Assembly (NCBI GenBank): GCA_035448825.1
Contig: DAOTJS010000001.1
Location: forward strand, 1-64,000
Direction of reading: 5' to 3'
DNA: 64,000 nt
Source: JAGNGI01 sp035448825
Lineage (GTDB): Bacteria; Fidelibacterota; UBA2242
In this document: one piece after another, positions 27,122 through 33,653 of the stretch
Position numbering within the stretch: position 1 is the first letter of the stretch
How the letters are laid out: every line of letters begins with the position of its first letter
Translations under genes and position numbers: made by a program
Notes under the pieces: model-generated
Told to the model about the DNA's origin: nothing
Databases searched by the model: none
What the model saw: only the letters and a program-made list of their open reading frames with translations

Positions 27122-27434
27122 TATGACCTCCTTTTGATCTTGAACGCTTTAACGTACTTTCTTTTACATTGACCAAATGCTTATCTCTAAGCGGGTTCCA
27201 TAACCCAACTCCAGAAAGTAGTTTCCGCCAGTACCCGCAAAATGGGTATTTTCGTGATCAAAAAAGGTCTACCACTAAGTGAAAAAGTTTTTCTGGTTGG
27301 TTTGTGATTGATGGTTTACTCGTTTTTCGAAAAGCGTTGTATTAAAATACTTTAAACCCTACAGTTAAACAAGCTTTATTTTTTTTCGGTATTAGAATTG
27401 ATTTTACGGATTAGTTTCAAACTATGTAAAGCAG
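27122..27434. other. Intergenic region upstream of the RRM gene
   Basis: 313 bp between endonuclease I and the RRM gene, both on the minus strand. It is rich in T/A tracts and holds GCGGGT near 27197 that can pair with ACCCGC near 27233, which could give a structured leader in the RRM mRNA. Cold-shock genes often have long leaders. No promoter can be assigned with confidence. Confidence 0.35.
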
Positions 27435-28541
27435 TTATTTTAACAATATGAATTTACCGGTGCGAACCTCTGAACCGGAATGGATTTGATAAAAGTAAAG
27501 ACCTGAAACATAAGACCTTGCATTCCAAGTGATTTCATGCCGACCGATTCCCAGTTTGCCCAACTTCAACTCCTCGATTTTTTGGCCATTGAGATTAAAA
27601 ATACTGACAGTAACTTCATTAATAATCGGTAATTCGAAGCTTATATGAGTTGAATTGTTGAAAGGATTCGGATAACAAGGATAAACCTTAAAATTGGCGG
27701 CGAGGAGTGGCTCTTCTTTGATAAATGTATTCGTTTTATAGAACCAGATTCTCCGCGCCAGGGTTGAATCCAGCACAAATGGATTGGGTTTATTATCCTG
27801 ATAAGCGGCAATTTTCCAGGTGCGGGCATATTCTTTGGCATCAACAGTGTCATAATAATTCCAGGCTAGTAAAGTTTCTTTTTGAAAATTCCAAAAAGTT
27901 GTATCTGGGTCTTTAGCAAAGTAGGCATCCGAATACATTGCATAAAAATAAAACATCGAACGAGCACAGTTACCTTTATGGTCCTCGCGCGGCTCAAAAC
28001 AGGCTGGCGGATCATTTTCTTTTTCCGAGTATTTATCAATGTTGGTAGTTGGAATTGTAGTCTGGGATTTGTTTAAATACCACCATTTGTCGGTATTGGC
28101 ATCCGGTATTTCCGCAAAGGGATCATTGCCGCGGGAAGAATTTACGTTAGTAAAAGTTGGATATAAATGGTGCAAATTACTTCTTTGAGGTTCGGAATCG
28201 GCACCCATTGATTGTGGCCAAGTATGTTCGCAGTCAATAGATTTATTATAAGCGTCAGTGCTTGGGTCTTTGGTACGATCAAGTTTGATCGTATAACCAG
28301 TATAGACACAGGAGAGTGAATCACCATCTTTTAAATCAATCACGGCATACATCGTATCACGGGCTTTATCATAACCAAGCGTTTTAGTCGGTTTGAAATT
28401 AGCGATGACTGAATCCCAAAGGGCCGTGCCGTTCAGTTCCGGCCATAGCATAGTTTGAACTTGGGAATGCCCAAAGGAGAAAAATGAAGTAATTAAAAAA
28501 TATAGAAATAGAGATAAAGTTTGTGGGGATTTTTTTATCAT
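27435..28541 (-). CDS. Secreted endonuclease I (EndA/NucM family) with T9SS sorting domain
   Basis: 368 residues: signal peptide (about 1-26), an endonuclease I domain with the beta-beta-alpha-metal motif CEHTWPQSMGA (His general base) followed by DLHHLYPT-like SNLHHLYPT and NSSRGN, and a type A sorting domain (YPNPFNNSTHISF...GKFILLK). It degrades DNA or RNA outside the cell, probably for phosphate and nucleoside use or for removing environmental DNA. Its start lies 14 bp from the fusA stop, though a housekeeping operon with fusA is not implied. Confidence 0.92.
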   Translation of the reverse strand: MIKKSPQTLSLFLYFLITSFFSFGHSQVQTMLWPELNGTALWDSVIANFKPTKTLGYDKARDTMYAVIDLKDGDSLSCVYTGYTIKLDRTKDPSTDAYNKSIDCEHTWPQSMGADSEPQRSNLHHLYPTFTNVNSSRGNDPFAEIPDANTDKWWYLNKSQTTIPTTNIDKYSEKENDPPACFEPREDHKGNCARSMFYFYAMYSDAYFAKDPDTTFWNFQKETLLAWNYYDTVDAKEYARTWKIAAYQDNKPNPFVLDSTLARRIWFYKTNTFIKEEPLLAANFKVYPCYPNPFNNSTHISFELPIINEVTVSIFNLNGQKIEELKLGKLGIGRHEITWNARSYVSGLYFYQIHSGSEVRTGKFILLK

Positions 28542-28555
28542 CTTTTCAAATCAAA

Positions 28556-30640
28556 TTAGTCTCTATCGGATTTCTTTTTGCGGCGTTCTTCGATAATGCT
28601 TTCTTCGATACTCTTCGGCAAAGGTGAATAATGTAAAAATTCCATCGAAAAGGCCGCCCGACCGCTGGAAATTGTACGCAAAGCTGAGGCATAGCCGAAC
28701 ATTTCCATTAATGGCACTGTGCCGGTGAGTTTTTGAGAACCTTTACGATGGCGGCGCATATTTTCAATTTTGCCGCGACGACGGTTGATATCGCCAATAG
28801 CATCCCCCATATATTCGTCCGGCGTATTGATTTCGATTTTCATAATGGGTTCAAGTAATTGCGGCGCCGTTTTGGTGATAATTTCTTTCATACCGAGAAT
28901 GGTGCACATCCGGAACGCCATTTCGCTGGAATCTACTGGATGATACGTGCCGTCGAAGAGTACGAATCTAATATCCACCATTGGATACCCGGCGAGTAAA
29001 CCTTTTTCTACGGTTTCGCGGAAACCTTTTTCGACGGCCGGAATAAATTCGCGGGGAATATTACCGCCCTTGACGTGATCAACGAATTCAATACCCATTC
29101 CGGGATTAGGCTCGAGACGAAAAGCGATCTGAGCAAACTGACCTTTGCCGCCGGTTTGTTTCTTATAGCGGTAAGTGTGTTCGGCTTCACGGGTAATGGT
29201 TTCGCGAAAAGCTACTGCTGGTTCACCAACGATGACATCGAGTTTGTGTTCGGTTTTTAATCTATCAGCGATGATTTCAAGATGTAGTTCGCCCATTCCG
29301 GAGATGATAGTTTCTTCAGTTTCATCTTCGAATCGGACTTTGAACGATGGGTCTTCGAGAGCAAGGCGACTTAAGGCCATTCCAAGACGATCCCGTTCTT
29401 TAATCGCAACTGGTTCGATTTTCATATCGAGTACAGTTTCGGGATAATGAATATTTTCGAGCAAAATTGTATCATTCTCATTGCAAAGAGTGTCACCGGT
29501 GGTGGTCAGTTTCATACCGATCAAAGCACCAATGTCACCGGCTTTTAGCGATGGGATTTCAGAACGTTCATCTGCGTGAATGCGCAAAATCCGTCCGACG
29601 CGTTCCCGCTTTTGCTTGGTAGAATTGAAAATATAAGAACCAGAATACAATTCTCCAGAATAAACTCGCACGAAAGTTTGTTGACCAACGTAAGCATCAT
29701 TGGTGATTTTGAATGCCAGAGCCGTTAGCGGTTCTGAAACGTGGGGTTTACGCGAAATTATAACTTCCGGATTATTGGCGTCGCGTCCGGTAATTATTCC
29801 TCGGTCAATGGGAGACGGCAGATAATCCACTACGGCATCAAGTAGTAGGCGAATGCCTTTATTCTTGAAAGCCGAGCCGCAAAAAACCGGGGTCACACAT
29901 AAATTCAGGACGGCATAACGGGCGGCGTTACGAATATCAGACTCACTGATTGCAACGCCATTTACGAACTTTTCCATCAGGTTTTCGTCGAAATCCGCCA
30001 ATTTTTCGATCATCTGCTCACGCAATTTTTGGGCTTCTGGTAATAAATTAGATGGGATTTCGCTCTCGAGCATATCGAGTTCGCGGTAGGTATAGGCTTT
30101 CATAGTAATCAAGTCAATAATCCCGCTAAAACCGTCTTCGTTACCAATTGGTAATTGGAAAGCAACCGCATTGGCGCCCAACATTTCGTTCATCATATTA
30201 ATAGTCTGGAAGAAATCGGCTCCGGCGCGATCCATTTTATTGATAAATGCAATGCGCGGAACTTTATAGTTGTCCGCCTGATGCCAGACGGTTTCACTCT
30301 GCGGTTCAACGCCGCCGACCGCGCAAAAAACCATGATTATACCATCCAGAACACGTAGAGAGCGTTCGACTTCCACCGTGAAATCTATGTGCCCAGGTGT
30401 ATCAATAAGGTTGATTTGATGACCTTTCCATTCGGTTGTGATTGCTGCCGAAGTGATCGTAATGCCGCGTTCTTGTTCCTGCTTCATAAAATCCATAACA
30501 GCTTGACCATTATGGACTTCGCCTATTTTGTGAGTTATACCGGTAAAAAAGAGGATACGCTCTGAGGTCGTAGTTTTACCGGCATCTATGTGGGCTACGA
30601 TGCCGATATTTCTAATTTTTTGTATTTCAATATTATCCAT
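28556..30640 (-). CDS. fusA: Elongation factor G
   Basis: 694 residues, full length. GTPase motifs are intact: AHIDAGKTTT (P-loop), RGITIT (switch I), DTPGHIDF (G3), NKMD (G4) and GSA (G5), followed by domains II-V including RYKKQTGGKGQFAQ. It moves tRNA and mRNA through the ribosome after peptide bond formation. A second, divergent EF-G-like gene lies at 33.7 kb with an altered G4 motif, so this one is the housekeeping factor. Confidence 0.97.
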   Translation of the reverse strand: MDNIEIQKIRNIGIVAHIDAGKTTTSERILFFTGITHKIGEVHNGQAVMDFMKQEQERGITITSAAITTEWKGHQINLIDTPGHIDFTVEVERSLRVLDGIIMVFCAVGGVEPQSETVWHQADNYKVPRIAFINKMDRAGADFFQTINMMNEMLGANAVAFQLPIGNEDGFSGIIDLITMKAYTYRELDMLESEIPSNLLPEAQKLREQMIEKLADFDENLMEKFVNGVAISESDIRNAARYAVLNLCVTPVFCGSAFKNKGIRLLLDAVVDYLPSPIDRGIITGRDANNPEVIISRKPHVSEPLTALAFKITNDAYVGQQTFVRVYSGELYSGSYIFNSTKQKRERVGRILRIHADERSEIPSLKAGDIGALIGMKLTTTGDTLCNENDTILLENIHYPETVLDMKIEPVAIKERDRLGMALSRLALEDPSFKVRFEDETEETIISGMGELHLEIIADRLKTEHKLDVIVGEPAVAFRETITREAEHTYRYKKQTGGKGQFAQIAFRLEPNPGMGIEFVDHVKGGNIPREFIPAVEKGFRETVEKGLLAGYPMVDIRFVLFDGTYHPVDSSEMAFRMCTILGMKEIITKTAPQLLEPIMKIEINTPDEYMGDAIGDINRRRGKIENMRRHRKGSQKLTGTVPLMEMFGYASALRTISSGRAAFSMEFLHYSPLPKSIEESIIEERRKKKSDRD

Positions 30641-30968
30641 TTATATATTCCTAAAAATAGCTAGGAAATTTAATCAACTAATCAGCGATTATAAAGAATA
30701 ATTTTCAGTAAACTATGTAATTTAATTCATCATAGAAAAGTGTTGTTAGATAAAAAAGTACTGAAATAGAGACATTTACAAATTCATTATGAACCTTTTT
30801 GTCCATATCTTAAAAGAACGACAACGTTAATAATTTTTCGTAAGCCTAAACCATTGTAATTCAGAAATAAACTCTTCTTTACTCGCAGGTCTGTTCCCCG
30901 CCGACCTTTTTATTTTATTTAAAAATCCCTTGGTAAAATTGTTATTGAAACATTATTTTTAGAACATA
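30641..30968. other. Divergent intergenic region between fusA and manA
   Basis: 328 bp of AT-rich DNA that must hold the promoters for fusA (minus) and manA (plus). A small hairpin AGGTC...GACCT followed by TTTTTATTTTATTT lies at 30887-30920 on the plus strand, ahead of manA, and could be an attenuator or a leftover terminator. Nothing else is recognisable. Confidence 0.35.
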
Positions 30969-32195
30969 ATGGAAAATAATTTTGAGATTAAACCATATAT
31001 TCTGAAAAACAAGATACAACATTATGAGTGGGGAACACGTGGCGAGCAGGCATTTATCCCAAAATTGTTGGGTATAAAATACGAGGGAAATCGTCCATAT
31101 GCCGAGCTCTGGATCGGTGCGCATCCGTCAGCGCCGTCACAGGTCAGTATTTCCAATAATTTTATTGATTTGACCGAATTGATCAGAAAACACCCTATTG
31201 AAATTCTCGGCGAACCTGTTTTTAAACGGTTTGGAGCCAATTTGCCATTTTTATTTAAAGTCCTTTCAGCAGGTAAACCACTTTCTATTCAAGCGCATCC
31301 TAATAAATTACAGGCTGTTCGATTACATACGCGCGATCCTATCAATTATCCCGATTCCAATCATAAATTAGAAATAGCGATAGCCATTGATTGTCTCAAG
31401 GCTCTCGTAGGTTTGCTAAATGTCGCGGAATTAAGCAAAAAACTTGAATTGTATCCTGTTATTCAATCTTTTACGGATATGGTTTTACCATGCGATACTA
31501 AAATTTCAGAATTAGATGAAACTGTCATAGTCAAACGATTTTATTCGACCTTAATCCGGAAGTCCACCTCTGAACCACAATTATACGGAAATTTAGTCGA
31601 ATCCCTTGCAGAAAGCATTCGTGCCCGTAGTAATCAAATTTCGGAGCCAGAATACTGGTTTTTAGAGTTGAAAAAATATTATCCACCTTCTGATATAGGT
31701 TTGATATTAATATTATTGATGAATTATATTCACTTAGACCCTGGACAGGCAATTAAGATTTCGGCGGGAATACCGCACGCTTATTTATCTGGTAATATTA
31801 TTGAATGTATGACTAATTCAGATAACGTCGTCCGGGTCGGTTTGACGAATAAGTATAAAGATACTTCGGCTCTGCTGGAGATTCTTGATTATTCACCTCG
31901 TAAGGTTCAAATATTTAATCCGGATTTGCAGGATGGGATTAGTATTTATCAATCCTCAGCCGAAGAATTTTTTATAATGAATATGAAAATCGAAAAAAAT
32001 TTTGAAAAGAAATTTTATACCAACGACAAAGTTCAAATTGGTTTAATACTAAATGGTCAAATAGAATTAAATTGGAATTCGACTGAAAAGTTGATATTGA
32101 AGAAGGGAGAGAGCGTTCTTATACCAGCCTGCATTAAGGAATACGTTATTCGATCGCGAAATTCGGCTGAAGTTTATATTACTTCGGTTGACTAG
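30969..32195 (+). CDS. manA: Mannose-6-phosphate isomerase, class I
   Basis: 408 residues of the type I phosphomannose isomerase cupin. Zinc-site marks are seen: SIQAHPNKLQA (Gln and His ligands), YPDSNHKLEIAIA (Glu) and SAGIPHAYLSGNIIECM (His), with SDNVVRVGLTNK further on. It interconverts mannose-6-phosphate and fructose-6-phosphate in the cytoplasm. With mannose-1-phosphate made by the GH130 enzyme at 4.8 kb, a phosphomannomutase (not in this window) would link the two. Stand-alone gene, transcribed away from fusA. Confidence 0.93.
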   Translation: MENNFEIKPYILKNKIQHYEWGTRGEQAFIPKLLGIKYEGNRPYAELWIGAHPSAPSQVSISNNFIDLTELIRKHPIEILGEPVFKRFGANLPFLFKVLSAGKPLSIQAHPNKLQAVRLHTRDPINYPDSNHKLEIAIAIDCLKALVGLLNVAELSKKLELYPVIQSFTDMVLPCDTKISELDETVIVKRFYSTLIRKSTSEPQLYGNLVESLAESIRARSNQISEPEYWFLELKKYYPPSDIGLILILLMNYIHLDPGQAIKISAGIPHAYLSGNIIECMTNSDNVVRVGLTNKYKDTSALLEILDYSPRKVQIFNPDLQDGISIYQSSAEEFFIMNMKIEKNFEKKFYTNDKVQIGLILNGQIELNWNSTEKLILKKGESVLIPACIKEYVIRSRNSAEVYITSVD

Positions 32196-32266
32196 ATTAT
32201 TAAAAAAGGTTTTGTTGTTTTGTTTTAGAAAGAGGGTTCTAATAGTTAGCTTGCCTTATGTGGGAT

Positions 32267-32283
32267 AACAGCCACCCGCTCCA
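32267..32283 (-). pseudogene. tRNA-Asn fragment (D-arm to anticodon loop), distal copy
   Basis: The plus-strand bases AACAGCCACCCGCTCCA equal the D-arm to anticodon-loop segment of the intact tRNA-Asn gene at 32910-32981. It marks the far end of the duplicated GIY-YIG unit. Beyond it (towards 32250) the match stops. Confidence 0.8.
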
Positions 32284-32294
32284 TAGAACGATAA

Positions 32295-32555
32295 CTACCA
32301 GCTAAAAGAGTTATCAATAATTTTTTCGATTATCGTTCTGTTTTTCTGTTTCTTAATCCAGCTTTCCCAGAACATTGCTACAGATTTTGATTCAAATTCT
32401 TTTTGGAAGATTAATTGCCAGGGACGTCCACGTTTTGTCCAACCTTTGTTCTGCGAGTTATGATATTGTAGACGTTTTTGAGGATTTGATGAGATGCCGA
32501 CGTAATAATGGTTTAGACTATTCGAGAAGAGAATATAGAGAAAATATTTTTCCAT
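32295..32555 (-). CDS. GIY-YIG nuclease-domain protein, distal copy
   Basis: 86 residues, the single-domain GIY-YIG (YhbQ/COG2827-like) class. The motif is seen as FLYILF...YYVG (Y7, Y18-V19-G20), then R28, H32-N33 and E64, the residues that in UvrC and homing nucleases bind metal and cut DNA. The start is set at 32555, equal to the start of its twin; the longer frame upstream is only a translation of tRNA remnant. The encoded protein is identical to that at 32638-32898. An 11-nt gap separates it from the pseudo-tRNA 3' end. The cellular role of such stand-alone proteins is unknown. Confidence 0.85.
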   Translation of the reverse strand: MEKYFLYILFSNSLNHYYVGISSNPQKRLQYHNSQNKGWTKRGRPWQLIFQKEFESKSVAMFWESWIKKQKNRTIIEKIIDNSFSW

Positions 32556-32566
32556 CCTATAATTTG

Positions 32567-32627
32567 CTCTGGAGGAGGGACTCGAACCCCCATCCCGCCC
32601 CGGCGGGATAACAGCCACCCGCTCCAT
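32567..32627 (-). pseudogene. Chimeric tRNA-Asn remnant with a GC palindrome in place of the variable region
   Basis: On the plus strand 32567-32592 equals the acceptor 3' strand and T-arm of the intact tRNA-Asn, and AACAGCCACCCGCTCCA (32610-32626) equals its anticodon-loop to D-arm part. The 11 bases between them in the real gene are replaced by the palindrome ATCCCGCC-CC-GGCGGGAT (32592-32609). The 5' acceptor strand is missing, so no functional tRNA can form. Confidence 0.85.
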
Positions 32628-32637
32628 AGAACGATAA

Positions 32638-32898
32638 TTACCAGCTAAAAGAGTTATCAATAATTTTTTCGATTATCGTTCTGTTTTTCTGTTTCTTAAT
32701 CCAGCTTTCCCAGAACATTGCTACAGATTTTGATTCAAATTCTTTTTGGAAGATTAATTGCCAGGGACGTCCACGTTTTGTCCAACCTTTGTTCTGCGAG
32801 TTATGATATTGTAGACGTTTTTGAGGATTTGATGAGATGCCGACGTAATAATGGTTTAGACTATTCGAGAAGAGAATATAGAGAAAATATTTTTCCAT
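32638..32898 (-). CDS. GIY-YIG nuclease-domain protein, tRNA-proximal copy
   Basis: 86 residues identical in sequence to the distal copy, with Y7, YVG 18-20, R28, H32 and E64 of the GIY-YIG fold. Its ATG lies only 11 nt after the 3' end of an intact tRNA-Asn gene on the same strand, with TATAGG as a weak ribosome site. The gene must therefore be read through from the tRNA promoter or have no promoter of its own. This placement suggests that tRNA end processing produces its mRNA. It may encode the nuclease of a tRNA-gene-associated mobile unit (inference). Confidence 0.88.
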   Translation of the reverse strand: MEKYFLYILFSNSLNHYYVGISSNPQKRLQYHNSQNKGWTKRGRPWQLIFQKEFESKSVAMFWESWIKKQKNRTIIEKIIDNSFSW

Positions 32899-32909
32899 CC
32901 TATAATTTG

Positions 32910-32981
32910 CTCTGGAGGAGGGACTCGAACCCCCAGCCTAGTGGTTAACAGCCACCCGCTCCACCATTGAGCTACTCCAGA
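32910..32981 (-). tRNA. tRNA-Asn (GTT)
   Basis: On the minus strand the acceptor TCTGGAG pairs fully with CTCCAGA. The D-arm is GCTC...GGAGC, the anticodon stem-loop GGTGG-CTGTTAA-CCACT gives anticodon GTT, and the T-arm is GGGGG-TTCGAGT-CCCTC. The discriminator base is G, as usual for tRNA-Asn. CCA is not encoded. It is the intact parent of the fragments at 32267, 32567 and possibly 33031. Confidence 0.95.
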
Positions 32982-33030
32982 AAATTCAATTAAGAAAGAG
33001 CGTTATTCGAGTGACAGTAAAATTCTTAAA

Positions 33031-33092
33031 GAGGAGGGACTCGAACCTCCATCTCGCCCTGGCGGGAATCTTGTCCCGCTCCGGCGGGATAA
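33031..33092 (-). pseudogene. tRNA 3'-end fragment with two GC palindromes
   Basis: The plus-strand piece GAGGAGGGACTCGAACCTCC (33031-33050) is the T-arm and acceptor 3' strand of a tRNA, close to but not identical with tRNA-Asn. It is followed by CGCCCTGGCGGGA and TCCCGCTCCGGCGGGATAACTCC, two hairpins of the same GC type found in the chimeric remnant at 32592. No nuclease gene is attached. It looks like an older or stripped member of the same unit. Confidence 0.7.
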
Positions 33093-33162
33093 CTCCAAAT
33101 CAATAATCTAAAAGAGCAAATCTAATTTAAATCTTTTAATGGCTATATTCAAATATCAAAAA

Positions 33163-33648
33163 TCACTCATCGAATTTAGATTTTAGTTTCTGCCAGGTCT
33201 CAGTTAATCCTTCACTTACTACTTTGGTATGTCCAACAACCGGCATAAAGTTAGTGTCACCAGTCCAACGCGGAACGATATGGATATGCAGGTGGTCTTT
33301 TAAACCGGCGCCGGCGACCGTTCCCAAGTTTAAGCCGATATTGAATCCTTCAGCTTTGAGAGTATCGCGAAGAATACGGACTGACTTTTCGACTAAGTGA
33401 AATAATTCCAGGCGAGTAGCATCGTCTAAAGAGTCAAAATCGTTCGTATGCTGATAGGGTGCAACCATCAGGTGGCCATTGTTATATGGGTAAAAATTCA
33501 TTATGACAAATGCCGATTTACCGCGCTGAAGGATTAGATTTTTTTTATCATCAGATTCAGAAGGATATTGGCAAAGAAAGCATTCTTTACATTTGGCATT
33601 AGTAATATAACCAATGCGCCAGGGAGCCCAGAGTTTATCAAATTCCAC
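33163..33648 (-). CDS. HIT-family (histidine triad) hydrolase/phosphorylase
   Basis: 161 residues. The triad is HLHIHIVPRW (H-x-H-x-H) near residue 122, with a zinc-like CKECFLC near the N-terminus and YNNGHLMVAPYQH before the triad, as in Ap4A phosphorylase-like and FHIT-type proteins. Such enzymes act on dinucleoside polyphosphates or nucleoside phosphoramidates. It starts 5 bp after the stop of the EF-G-like gene, so the two form an operon. Confidence 0.92.
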   Translation of the reverse strand: MEFDKLWAPWRIGYITNAKCKECFLCQYPSESDDKKNLILQRGKSAFVIMNFYPYNNGHLMVAPYQHTNDFDSLDDATRLELFHLVEKSVRILRDTLKAEGFNIGLNLGTVAGAGLKDHLHIHIVPRWTGDTNFMPVVGHTKVVSEGLTETWQKLKSKFDE

Positions 33649-33653
33649 TTGAG

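Larger units (their letters stand above)
32262..32935 (-). repeat. 343-bp tandem duplication carrying a GIY-YIG gene and tRNA-Asn fragments
   Basis: Positions 32262-32592 and 32605-32935 match almost exactly with an offset of 343 bp; I see a single C/T difference near 32291/32634. Each unit, read on the minus strand, holds the 3' part of a tRNA-Asn gene, an 11-nt spacer, a complete 86-codon GIY-YIG gene, a short tail (TTTTAGCTGGTA...TTATCGTTCT) and a piece of the tRNA from D-arm to anticodon loop. Near-identity implies a recent event. Confidence 0.92.

Noticed and set aside
32556..32660. N-terminal extension of the distal GIY-YIG frame beyond 32555
   Set aside because: It translates the chimeric tRNA remnant and the tail of the other copy; the twin gene starts at the equivalent of 32555.
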